Of a stretch of 64,000 nt of DNA, positions 8,673-17,174 are shown piece by piece (within the stretch, counting starts at the first letter, position 1; the number at the start of each line of letters is the position of its first letter). The translations under genes were made by a program, and so were the position numbers. Source of the stretch: CAZUGA01 sp964619885 (GTDB taxonomy: Bacteria; Pseudomonadota; Gammaproteobacteria; Methylococcales; UBA1147). The DNA lies in NCBI GenBank assembly GCA_964619885.1, contig CAZUGA010000011.1, positions 1 to 64,000 of the forward strand, written 5' to 3'. The notes beneath the pieces are model-generated. The model saw only the letters and a list, made by a program, of their open reading frames with translations, was not told the DNA's origin and searched no databases.

Positions 8673-8699
8673 TTTAAATCGCATTCAATGCGATTTAAA
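8673..8699. repeat. Perfect 12-bp inverted repeat
   Basis: Arms TTTAAATCGCAT and ATGCGATTTAAA with loop TCA. It lies 70 bases upstream of the yciO start. It could be an operator for a dimeric regulator or a hairpin. On the plus strand only four A residues follow, so it is not a classic terminator. Confidence 0.55.
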
Positions 8700-8776
8700 A
8701 AGCTACAACAAACGGATTCGTAATTATTGATCCAATATATTGACATCCATGCCATACCGGAAATAGAACGAAACCG

Positions 8777-8953
8777 ATGCTACCGACGCATACACAACCA
8801 GGTAGTTGCACACATCCTGTCGGAGTCCGGCAAAATACGAAAACACCAGAATATCGTCAAAAGGAATTGCAGAAATACTGCAACGATCTAGGTCCAGACC
8901 TCAACCAAGGACTCGACAGCATAGCAATTCGCCGACAATGTTACTACGGCTAA
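8777..8953 (+). CDS. Hypothetical 58-residue ORF
   Basis: ATG 8777 to TAA 8951-8953. The second half (TPEYRQKELQKYCNDLG, then NQGLDSIAIRRQCYYG) has a plausible protein composition with three cysteines overall. No Shine-Dalgarno sequence is visible and no family is recognised. It could equally be the eroded end of a lost gene. Listed because it is the only sensible frame in this gap. Confidence 0.25.
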   Translation: MLPTHTQPGSCTHPVGVRQNTKTPEYRQKELQKYCNDLGPDLNQGLDSIAIRRQCYYG

Positions 8954-9066
8954 AGACCATATGGTAATTTCGAAGCTCTATACTGCTCTGAATTCATTCA
9001 TCACAATCAATTTGTCCGAGACTATGGCCTTGCGATAAACTGGTACGAAACCGTGAGGTCGTCGAT

Positions 9067-9606
9067 ATGTCAGAGTCTGAAAAATCCGCAAAGTTTTTTT
9101 ACCAGCACCGACGTTCCATTGCTGAAGAAGCGATCATGATTCTATTGATTGTGCTGTCGTTGGTTGGGATCGGTGTGATGAATTTTTCACCGACGGATGG
9201 CTATTTCTATTGGATCGCAATGATTTTGGTATTTGGATTAGCGGCCATGGCAACCAGTTTTTTGCAAGCCAAAGAAGGTGTGCACATCATCCGCGACGTC
9301 TGGATCGAACAGTCGCTGCATTGGTTCGGTGCATTACTGGCTACTGGTGGAACCCTTCTTCTCTTACAGCTGAATATAATTGACGACCGCGGCGCCGGCT
9401 TGGTCATGTTGCTGGTATTGTCGCTGGCCGCGTACCTCGATGGGCTGCGAATCGGCTGGCATTTTGGCCTGGTGGGTAATTTCCTCGGACTGACCGCGAT
9501 CGTAATACCAACGACGCCATATTTTATGTGGATATTATTTATTTTGGCCACAATAACCATAGGGTTGGCAATCTATCTGGATAAACGGCGTAACGCCCTG
9601 GCCTAA
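9067..9606 (+). CDS. Six-helix integral membrane protein, unknown function
   Basis: 179 residues, with about six hydrophobic segments (around 20-40, 46-66, 80-100, 112-127, 133-148, 153-170) and short polar ends. The regular helix pairs and basic C-terminal KRR suggest an inner-membrane protein with both ends in the cytoplasm. I do not recognise a named family. It stands alone on the plus strand, 158 bases before the ABC exporter gene. Confidence 0.65.
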   Translation: MSESEKSAKFFYQHRRSIAEEAIMILLIVLSLVGIGVMNFSPTDGYFYWIAMILVFGLAAMATSFLQAKEGVHIIRDVWIEQSLHWFGALLATGGTLLLLQLNIIDDRGAGLVMLLVLSLAAYLDGLRIGWHFGLVGNFLGLTAIVIPTTPYFMWILFILATITIGLAIYLDKRRNALA

Positions 9607-9763
9607 GCTGGAATAATCTCCGCACCCAATAAGATAATCGAATATAAGGCCCAGCGGCGGCCTCACCTACCCGCCCAGGCTCGCAACAAGTTAGTCCTGC
9701 GCCCCATCGGCATAATGGTTGGAGGCTAGCCCTAATCATGCCCCATTCATCTGCATAAATTTC

Positions 9764-11521
9764 ATGGATATCATATTAAGGGAATACTGGCGCGTCGTTT
9801 GGCAAAAAAAGTATTATTTCGCGCTCGCACTCGCGGCACTAACCAGCGCGACTACGCTGGATTTGTACGTACCGGTATTCTACAAAAACATCGCCAACGG
9901 GCTTACCCTGCCTTTTTCTGAACATACGCAGGCAATGCTGTTGGACAATCTTGGGCAAATCGCGTTGTTCTACGGTGGAGTTTGGTTATCGTGGCGGTTT
10001 CTCGAAGTTGCCATCGTACCGCTGGACGGCGGCGGTGTCGCACTGCTGGAAAAGCGCTGCTTCCAAATCCTGCAGCAGCAAAAGTACGCGTTCTACGAGA
10101 ATAGTTTCTCAGGTAGCTTGATCAAAAAAGCCAACCGTTTCTCCAGTTCGTTCGAAATTATCATGGATTGGTTTTTATTCCATTTTTTCAATAACCTGCT
10201 CGCGGTCATCATTTCGTTCACAATCTTCTCACAACAGCAAACCAATTTCGCTGGCTACTTTTTGTTGTGGGTTGTTGCGTTTATAAGCTGGAACGTTGGA
10301 TATTCGACCTGGAAATTGCGCTTCGACAAACAAGTCGCCGAATGGAATTCCAAATTGGGCGGCGCCTATTCAGACGCGATCAATAACATTTTCATCGTCA
10401 AGAGCTTTGCGTTGGAGCAGCGCGAACAAGCCCATGTCGACGACACGGCAAATGAAACCTACCGCCGAAAAAAAATCGCGTGGATTCTGATGTTCATCTC
10501 GTTCGCCGTACAGGGTCTAATGACGTTCGCGATTGAACTGGCTCTGGTCTATTTGATGATCGTCAAATGGCGCGAAGGCAATTTCCAGGTTGGCGAGTTC
10601 GTGCTGTTCCAATCGATTTTGCTCATTTTAATCCAGCGGCTTTGGGAATTCGGTCGAAATTTCCGCAACTTCTTTTCTGCGCTGGCCGACGCATCAGAAA
10701 TGGCCGATGTGTTTCGCCAGCAGGATATTGAAAAAGATGCGCCTAATGCCCGAGCGTTGTGCATCGCGCAAGGAAGCATCCAATTTGAAAGGGTTTGCTT
10801 TGGTTATCCCAGCGCCACACTTCAGACACAGAGCTTGTTCAACGAATTCAATCTCGACATTCGAGCAGGTGAGAAGGTCGCGTTGGTCGGGCGCTCGGGT
10901 TCCGGTAAAACGTCGTTAACCAAGTTACTGTTCCGCTTTTGCGATCCACAACAAGGCAGAATTTGCTACGACGGCATCGATGCGCGAGAATTTAGCATCG
11001 CATCACTACGCAAACAGATCTCACTGGTTCCGCAACAACCGGATCTGTTCCATCGTTCGGTGCGGGATAACATTTGTTTGGGTGGGAAGATATCCGACGA
11101 ACAACTCAACGAAATCGCCCGAAAATCAGGCTGCCTGGAATTTATCGAGAGCCTGCCAGAACGCTTCGACACGCTAGTCGGAGAACGCGGGGTCAAATTG
11201 TCCGGTGGTGAAAAACAGCGAATCGCAATCGCGCGCGCTTTCCTCGAAAAAGCGCCAATACTGGTCCTGGATGAAGCGACCAGCGCACTGGACTCAATCA
11301 CCGAAAAACAAATTCAGACCGCGCTTTTCGACTTGATGAAACAAAAAACAACGCTGGTCATTGCCCACAGACTGTCAACCATCTTAAACATGGACCGAAT
11401 TTTACTGCTGGAACAAGGACAAATAGTAGAGGAAGGAAGTCACGAGGAATTGCTGGCAATGCATGGCAGGTACTTCACTATGTGGCAACATCAGAGCGGT
11501 GATTTTCTGGATGTCCTATAA
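9764..11521 (+). CDS. ABC exporter, fused membrane and ATPase domains (MsbA-like architecture)
   Basis: 585 residues from ATG 9764 (MDIILREYW); the frame is open from 9719. The first 310 residues form a six-helix type I exporter domain. The ATPase domain has Walker A GRSGSGKTS, Q-loop VPQQPDLF, signature LSGGEKQR, Walker B ILVLDEATSALD and the H-loop histidine in VIAHRLS. One polypeptide is a half-transporter, so it should work as a dimer. The substrate is not predictable: no lpxK is adjacent, so it should not be named MsbA. No strong ribosome site precedes 9764. Confidence 0.88.
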   Translation: MDIILREYWRVVWQKKYYFALALAALTSATTLDLYVPVFYKNIANGLTLPFSEHTQAMLLDNLGQIALFYGGVWLSWRFLEVAIVPLDGGGVALLEKRCFQILQQQKYAFYENSFSGSLIKKANRFSSSFEIIMDWFLFHFFNNLLAVIISFTIFSQQQTNFAGYFLLWVVAFISWNVGYSTWKLRFDKQVAEWNSKLGGAYSDAINNIFIVKSFALEQREQAHVDDTANETYRRKKIAWILMFISFAVQGLMTFAIELALVYLMIVKWREGNFQVGEFVLFQSILLILIQRLWEFGRNFRNFFSALADASEMADVFRQQDIEKDAPNARALCIAQGSIQFERVCFGYPSATLQTQSLFNEFNLDIRAGEKVALVGRSGSGKTSLTKLLFRFCDPQQGRICYDGIDAREFSIASLRKQISLVPQQPDLFHRSVRDNICLGGKISDEQLNEIARKSGCLEFIESLPERFDTLVGERGVKLSGGEKQRIAIARAFLEKAPILVLDEATSALDSITEKQIQTALFDLMKQKTTLVIAHRLSTILNMDRILLLEQGQIVEEGSHEELLAMHGRYFTMWQHQSGDFLDVL

Positions 11522-11627
11522 CAATTTTGGTATTGGCCGCAAGCACTCACCGCAATATTGAATAGCCTATCAACCGCCGGAAATACGTCAGCCAGAATCA
11601 CTCGTAGTAGTCTGACAAACATACAAT

Positions 11628-12545
11628 TTATTTGATCTTCGGCATACTTTCCATCCACAAATATAACGCCGCGTAACTGCGCCATCCTCGCCAACGCTCG
11701 GCAAATTCACGAAGATCCGTTGCATTTGGTCTATGGTCCATCCGATAAAGAGCTTGTACAACTTTCTGTAAACCAATATCGTCTGCCGGAAAGATATCCA
11801 TATCGCCTAGCCCACGCATCAGCACAATCTCAGCAGTCCAATACCCAACCCCTGGAATCCCGCGCAAATAGTCTATCGCTTCATCCCTGGATAATTTATC
11901 CAGAACGCTACGTTTTAGGCGCCCTTCAGCCGCCCAGCACGCGGACTCGCGTAAATAGCGGCTTTTTTGCCGGCTGATACCCAGATCCCTGAAGGTCTCA
12001 ACGGGGGTATCGGCAACCTGCAACGCCGCAGCCATCACCGAAACTGCTTGGCCCCTGTAGCTTATAGATTCCGCAAGATAATCCAACAAACGCCGGCGTT
12101 GCGCGTTGGCAGCAGCCACACTGATTTGCTGGCCAAGAATTACCGTGAATAGCGTTTCAAATATATCCGGGGCGCGTACCATCCGGTAACCAAAATGTTG
12201 GTCTACTAGTGGACTGAATACCCGATCTCGGCCTAGGAATGCGTAGCAATCAGACAACGCATCGTCGCAACCGAAAATGTGGACAAGCTGACCATGCCAA
12301 TCAGTGTTTAACAGTAATGACTTAACGTTTGAGCTAATCTCAGCGAGCAATTTGTAACCGGAATCATTAGACTGGAATGTGACCGCAACGACCACTGCTC
12401 CGCCTGGTACCTGAACACTTCTGACCGCGATATCTGCACCGATCACGGTAAAAGGCATACCGAAAGACGTGATTCGCAAACTGTCAAAGAATCGTGCAGG
12501 ATCAAAAGGACCGTTCACGGGAATTTTCAAATTTATCGCAGCCAT
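11628..12545 (-). CDS. alkA: DNA-3-methyladenine glycosylase II (AlkA type)
   Basis: 305 residues. An AlkA-type N-terminal domain (1-115) is followed by the HhH-GPD fold: ETLFTVILGQQISVAAANAQRR, the helix-hairpin-helix LRGIPGVGYWTAEIVLMRG, and FPADDIGLQ with the catalytic aspartate. The end RWRGWRSYAALYLW is typical. It excises alkylated purines in base-excision repair. There is no Ada methyltransferase domain or ada gene next to it. It is convergent with the ABC exporter, about 105 bases apart. Confidence 0.9.
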   Translation of the reverse strand: MAAINLKIPVNGPFDPARFFDSLRITSFGMPFTVIGADIAVRSVQVPGGAVVVAVTFQSNDSGYKLLAEISSNVKSLLLNTDWHGQLVHIFGCDDALSDCYAFLGRDRVFSPLVDQHFGYRMVRAPDIFETLFTVILGQQISVAAANAQRRRLLDYLAESISYRGQAVSVMAAALQVADTPVETFRDLGISRQKSRYLRESACWAAEGRLKRSVLDKLSRDEAIDYLRGIPGVGYWTAEIVLMRGLGDMDIFPADDIGLQKVVQALYRMDHRPNATDLREFAERWRGWRSYAALYLWMESMPKIK

Positions 12546-12619
12546 ACGATTACACGTTATTTTTTGTTACCCAATTATTTTTCAAAAACCAATGGCGCAT
12601 GACGCCAGTTTCCATCCCC

Positions 12620-13504
12620 TCATGACCGCTCTCGTTTTAATCGTTCGGCAAGGAAGTCGATCAAAAACCGAACCCGGGTCGGCAGGTGTTTTCGTTCCGG
12701 GTACACGATCCATGTGCAAGCATCTTGAACTTCGTATTGTTCCAGCACCACTTCGATTTCGCCACGCCGCAGCTCATCATCCAAATAGTAGTCGGTTAAC
12801 CGAACCAGTCCAATTCCACGCACGGCTGCTGTGACCAGCGACCTGCCGTCATCACACTTCCAATTTCCTTGGACTTTCACCGAGCGGGTTTCGTCCGGAT
12901 AGCTAAAACGCCAGGGCATGTGGGGTAGTCTGAGGCAATTGTGCGAAGTCAGTTCATCGGGGGTTTCAGGTCGCCCTCGGCGAGCGAGATACGCAGGACT
13001 GGCGCACACCATGACCCGACGCCGCGCCACCTTTCGAGCGACCAATGTGCTATCGGGTAGTGCACCGTGCATACGTACCGCCAGATCAAAACCCTCTTCG
13101 ACAATATCGACCACATCCATTCGGGTATCGAGTTCAATAGAAATCTCTGGGTATTTGATCATGAATTCCGCTAGTGCAGGCGCGACGTAACGTTCGGCGT
13201 AAATACCAGCGGCTGTAATACGGATCGTGCCCTTCGGCAGTTCCTGCAGATCCGCCATATCGGATTCCAGAGCTTCAATTCGATCATGTATTTCACGGGC
13301 CCGTTGGTAATAAATCCGACCCATGTCGGTCAACCGAACAGCCCGGGTAGTACGGTGCAGTAATCGAGTATTCAAACGCTCTTCCAGCCGCTTGACCTCA
13401 CGGCTCACAAACGAAGTCGATACATCCAAAATATCGGCCGCGGCGGTAAACCCACCCTGCTCGACTACCGCAACAAATTCCCGCAACCCGCCTCTATCAA
13501 ACAT
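12620..13504 (-). CDS. LysR-family transcriptional regulator
   Basis: 294 residues. The N-terminal winged helix-turn-helix is GLREFVAVVEQGGFTAAADI, then STSFVSREVKRLEERLN and LLHRTTRAVRLTDMG. The C-terminal substrate-binding domain follows from about residue 90. The sequence belongs to the large AaeR/DsdC-like group of LysR proteins with VRMHGALPDSTLVARK and NCLRLPH motifs. It is transcribed divergently from the VOC protein and redox fusion genes, 98 bases apart, so those are the likely regulated targets. Confidence 0.92.
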   Translation of the reverse strand: MFDRGGLREFVAVVEQGGFTAAADILDVSTSFVSREVKRLEERLNTRLLHRTTRAVRLTDMGRIYYQRAREIHDRIEALESDMADLQELPKGTIRITAAGIYAERYVAPALAEFMIKYPEISIELDTRMDVVDIVEEGFDLAVRMHGALPDSTLVARKVARRRVMVCASPAYLARRGRPETPDELTSHNCLRLPHMPWRFSYPDETRSVKVQGNWKCDDGRSLVTAAVRGIGLVRLTDYYLDDELRRGEIEVVLEQYEVQDACTWIVYPERKHLPTRVRFLIDFLAERLKRERS

Positions 13505-13602
13505 TATTGCTCCTAGGCAAAGATGATTGAACCCAATACCGTCTTAATCTTTGGCCTCTATTAACGTAATCTGAAACCGCACTCAACCAAAGGAGAAAGA
13601 AT

Positions 13603-14022
13603 ATGAATGATGTTACAAATCCCCCCATGACACAAGGCGCACACCATGTTGGTTTGACGGTACCCAATCTAGATACCACGCGAAAATTCTTCATGGAAAC
13701 TTTGGGTTATGATCAAGTAGGTGAGATTCCGGACTACCCAGCGGCATTTCTGTCCGATGGCAATATAATGATCACATTGTGGCAAGCAGCAGATCCTGTC
13801 AACGCGGCGCCCTTCGACCGGAAAAACGTAATCGGCCTGCATCACTTGGCGTTGATTGTGGAAAACGATGCCGCACTCGATCATCTTCATGAACGATTGC
13901 AGAATACAAATGGCGTCAGTATAGAATTCGCACCTGAACCACTACTGGGCGGACCCACCCGCCAGATGATGTGCGCAATTCCCGGGGGAATCCGAGTCGA
14001 GTTCATCGCACCCGCCGCTTGA
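13603..14022 (+). CDS. VOC-family (glyoxalase/dioxygenase superfamily) protein
   Basis: 139 residues with one VOC beta-alpha-beta-beta-beta repeat pair. GAHHVGLTVPNLDTTRKFF supplies the first metal-binding His, GLHHLALIV a second, and GGIRVEFIAP a terminal Glu. Members act as glyoxalases, dioxygenases or antibiotic-binding proteins; the substrate is unknown. A strong ribosome site (AAAGGAGAAAG) lies just before ATG 13603. It is the first gene of a two-gene unit with the redox fusion 41 bases downstream, divergent from the LysR gene. Confidence 0.88.
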   Translation: MNDVTNPPMTQGAHHVGLTVPNLDTTRKFFMETLGYDQVGEIPDYPAAFLSDGNIMITLWQAADPVNAAPFDRKNVIGLHHLALIVENDAALDHLHERLQNTNGVSIEFAPEPLLGGPTRQMMCAIPGGIRVEFIAPAA

Positions 14023-14063
14023 ATTAGTTTGAGCAATACACGATTAAACACTGGAAAACCGCT

Positions 14064-16172
14064 ATGCAGGATCGACCGAAAAATTCCCCGTTTCACCGGG
14101 GAGAACGCGAAATTCAGGCACGTCTTGGTGTACGCGAGCAAATTGAAGGCATCGGGCAACGATTTATTCGCGATTTCATGCCCGACGAACATCGGGCGTT
14201 CTACGCTCAATTACCATTTTTGCTAATCGGGTCGATCGACCGGACTGGACGTCCCTGGGCGTCCGTCCTGGCAGGTTGCCCCGGTTTCATCGAATCTCCC
14301 GCCCCAGACAGATTGAATATTAATACTGCCGTGATATTCGGAGATCCATTGAAGGAAAATTTATGTCTAGGGTTACAGGTGGGTCTACTAGGAATTGAGT
14401 ATCAAAGTCGCCGGCGAAATCGCTTGACGGGAAAAGTTATCGCAATCCGCGAGAACGGATTGGACATAAAAATTGATCAGACATTCGGAAATTGTCCGCA
14501 ATACATTCAGTCCCGCCAATACAGTAATTTGGCCGAAATTAACTCGATTGGAGCACCTCGACCGATACAAGAATTGAAGCACTTGGATAAATCAGCCTAC
14601 CAAATTATTTCCAATTCGGATCATTTCTATATCGCGACCCATTTTTCTGAAAACCCCAAGAATACAAGTCACGGTACAGATATTTCCCATCGCGGTGGTA
14701 AGCCAGGATTTGTGCGAATCGATGATGACCAAACGATTACTTTTCCAGACTTTAGCGGAAACAATCATTTCAATACTCTCGGCAATATCAGCGCGAACCC
14801 GGTTGCTGGTTTGTTGTTTATAGATTTCGAGTCCGGTGATTTATTGTATTTGACCGGAAAAGCCAACATTATTTGGAAAAGCGATGAGCTGCAAGCCTAC
14901 GACGGTGCCCAGCGATTGGTGCGTATTACGCTTGACCAAGCCAGTCTGGTCAAAAACGGGATGCCGATCCGTTGGAACTTTCTGGAATATTCCCCAAGCC
15001 TGGAAAAAACCGGTTCTTGGCAGGAAGTCGATGAGCAAAAAACGGAACGCAACGACGGGAACGTTTACCGAGAATACAAGGTCGTTCGGGTTGAACGAGA
15101 AAGCAAAAATATTTCATCGTTCTATCTGCAACCAAAACAAGGCAGCGAGATCCATTGCCATAAAGCCGGACAATTTTTACCTATCGAAATTCGACCACCC
15201 GGAAGTGCTCAGCAAGTACAACGAACCTACACAATTTCAAACGCTCCGAACGGATCGTATTACCGACTATCGATCAAAAGAGAAGCACCGGCCAAACCAA
15301 ATCTACCGGCCGGCATTTCGTCCAACTACTTTCATGATCACGTAAAACCCGGCACAACGATCCGCGCGATGTCTCCACGAGGAAAATTCACACTGCAAGA
15401 ATCGAGCACCCGGCCCATTGTATTGATTAGCGGCGGTGTTGGGATCACCCCGATGGTAAGCATGCTTGAGCAACTGGCAGATAACACGGCCAGCTGCGGC
15501 TGTAGCCGCCACGTTTGGTTTATACACGGAACCCGCAATAGCCGCGTTCACGCTTTCGCTGATACTATGAAAAATCTAGCGCAAAACTGGCCCTACCTGA
15601 ACTCGCACGTGCGTTACAGCAATCCGTTGGACAGCGACGTTGAGGGCCGCGACTACGATAGCATTGGCCATATCGACATCGCGTTGATTCAGTCGCTATT
15701 GCCATTGGACGATTATGATTTCTACTTATGCGGTCCAAATTCGTTTATGGAGTCTCTACACGGTGGATTAAAATCGTTAAACATTACCGACGAACGAATC
15801 CATTATGAGTTCTTTGGCCGTGGTACAAATTTGCACAAAGAAAATGCAGGCGGCGTCGAATCTTTAACTGGACAATTCAACAATTCCACACCCGTCCCTA
15901 TCCGCTTCGCGCGATCGGGTATAGAAACGAAGTGGGATCCTTCCAAAGGATCATTGCTCGACCTGGCCGAGATGGAAGGGGTACAACCCGCTTACAGCTG
16001 CCGCTCGGGAATTTGCCAAACCTGCAAAACAAAAATTGTCGACGGAGAAGTCGATTATTTGGAAACCCCGATGGTCAAACCGGAACCGGATACAGCGTTA
16101 ATTTGCTGTTGTTATCCAAGAGCTAAAACCGACGCTAACAACCAGACCATACCCGTGGTATTGGATTTATAG
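14064..16172 (+). CDS. Three-domain redox fusion: PNPOx-like, ferredoxin reductase, 2Fe-2S ferredoxin
   Basis: 702 residues, cytosolic. Residues about 25-320 form a pyridoxamine-phosphate-oxidase-like split-barrel region (FLLIGSIDRTGRPWASV). Residues about 335-590 are a ferredoxin-NADP reductase module with FAD motif RTYTISN, pyridine nucleotide motif GGVGITP and YLCGP. Residues about 615-702 are a plant-type 2Fe-2S domain with CRSGICQTC and a fourth Cys within ICCCYPR. Electrons probably pass from NAD(P)H through FAD to the 2Fe-2S centre; the role of the PNPOx-like part is open. It follows the VOC gene and is probably under the divergent LysR regulator. Confidence 0.85.
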   Translation: MQDRPKNSPFHRGEREIQARLGVREQIEGIGQRFIRDFMPDEHRAFYAQLPFLLIGSIDRTGRPWASVLAGCPGFIESPAPDRLNINTAVIFGDPLKENLCLGLQVGLLGIEYQSRRRNRLTGKVIAIRENGLDIKIDQTFGNCPQYIQSRQYSNLAEINSIGAPRPIQELKHLDKSAYQIISNSDHFYIATHFSENPKNTSHGTDISHRGGKPGFVRIDDDQTITFPDFSGNNHFNTLGNISANPVAGLLFIDFESGDLLYLTGKANIIWKSDELQAYDGAQRLVRITLDQASLVKNGMPIRWNFLEYSPSLEKTGSWQEVDEQKTERNDGNVYREYKVVRVERESKNISSFYLQPKQGSEIHCHKAGQFLPIEIRPPGSAQQVQRTYTISNAPNGSYYRLSIKREAPAKPNLPAGISSNYFHDHVKPGTTIRAMSPRGKFTLQESSTRPIVLISGGVGITPMVSMLEQLADNTASCGCSRHVWFIHGTRNSRVHAFADTMKNLAQNWPYLNSHVRYSNPLDSDVEGRDYDSIGHIDIALIQSLLPLDDYDFYLCGPNSFMESLHGGLKSLNITDERIHYEFFGRGTNLHKENAGGVESLTGQFNNSTPVPIRFARSGIETKWDPSKGSLLDLAEMEGVQPAYSCRSGICQTCKTKIVDGEVDYLETPMVKPEPDTALICCCYPRAKTDANNQTIPVVLDL

Positions 16173-16391
16173 GAATAATCATAAATTCATTACACAATTC
16201 TAAGACTTAACTGACAACTATTGTCCCCAATCAATCAAGAATGGCTACAATTCTACAGCTTTAGACCCAACTCACTCATTCACCTAGTGTTCATCCATAG
16301 GTTCCTAAGCTGTACGTGACGGGCGTAAGCCTACTCAAACTTCACCGATACAGTCAATTCAAATTCATTTACCGTAGCCTAAACGAAATTC

Positions 16392-17174
16392 ATGAGAATT
16401 GAATCCACACCGGCCACTAAACTTTTAATTTTATGCATTTTTCTCACGACACTGAGCAGCTGCGTGTGGCTAAGATTGTTAGAGCTGAAAAACCAGCTAG
16501 GGGACTTCGACCGCTATTTTTCGTCCAAAGTAGACGATAGCGGATATACATTAACCTTCAAAGAACCCGTAGTATCGGCTGAAGACCTGATTTATCTTAG
16601 CAAGGTTTACCCCAGCTGGAAAAATAACACGCCGCAGCGACAGCGTTGGTATTACGATTTCAAAAAAATCGACCGGGACGGCAAATATATCGAACCTACG
16701 ATAAATATCGTGCACCAGTTGGGGTTTAATCAACAAAAATTACTGGACAGCTGGACGTTTCCGCCCAACCTACTAGCCATGACCCCTGCACCGTTTCTGG
16801 AACTATCATTGCGCGGACTGGGATTCTCCACCATATTTCGATCCAAACGCCAGGTCAAAGCCAGTTTTGACAAATTACCCAAGGTTACAGCCCCAGTGCC
16901 GGTCGTACAGGATGTTGTTGCGGTATTGGGTAAACCGTTAGAAGTACAATCGACCGACTATGGTTCACTGTACATCTACCATTTCCAACTGGATACAGAC
17001 CAGGTAGAACCCGGCTATGAAGAGCGTACGTTTATGGAATTTAAGCTTGGTTTTGCCGCAGAAAATAATATTTTGCTCAAAGTTTGGGGCAAATTCATGG
17101 GGATGAAAATTTCGGTCGACTACCGCAAATTGGTGGCCAAGAAAGGCGTCGAAAGTGGCAACGGCATGGATTAA
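16392..17174 (+). CDS. Predicted lipoprotein, unknown function
   Basis: 260 residues. The N-terminus carries a hydrophobic signal and lipobox LSSC around residues 21-24, so the protein should be lipidated. The rest is soluble, rich in aromatic residues, with no family recognised. The stop codon interlocks with that of the convergent HDOD gene through a shared TTAA at 17171-17174. The 219 bases before it contain no other gene. Confidence 0.68.
   Translation: MRIESTPATKLLILCIFLTTLSSCVWLRLLELKNQLGDFDRYFSSKVDDSGYTLTFKEPVVSAEDLIYLSKVYPSWKNNTPQRQRWYYDFKKIDRDGKYIEPTINIVHQLGFNQQKLLDSWTFPPNLLAMTPAPFLELSLRGLGFSTIFRSKRQVKASFDKLPKVTAPVPVVQDVVAVLGKPLEVQSTDYGSLYIYHFQLDTDQVEPGYEERTFMEFKLGFAAENNILLKVWGKFMGMKISVDYRKLVAKKGVESGNGMD

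Larger units (their letters stand above)
8604..9066. other. Intergenic region between divergent yciO and a membrane-protein gene
   Basis: About 460 bases. It contains a perfect 12-bp inverted repeat at 8673-8699 and one short open frame at 8777-8953 that may or may not be translated. No tRNA-like fold or insertion-sequence end was seen. Confidence 0.6.

Noticed and set aside
9764..11521. Naming the ABC exporter MsbA
   Set aside because: The architecture fits, but no lpxK or lipid A gene is adjacent and sequence alone does not separate MsbA from other exporters of this type.
16173..16391. Small gene in the gap before the lipoprotein at 16392
   Set aside because: No frame with start, ribosome site and protein-like composition.
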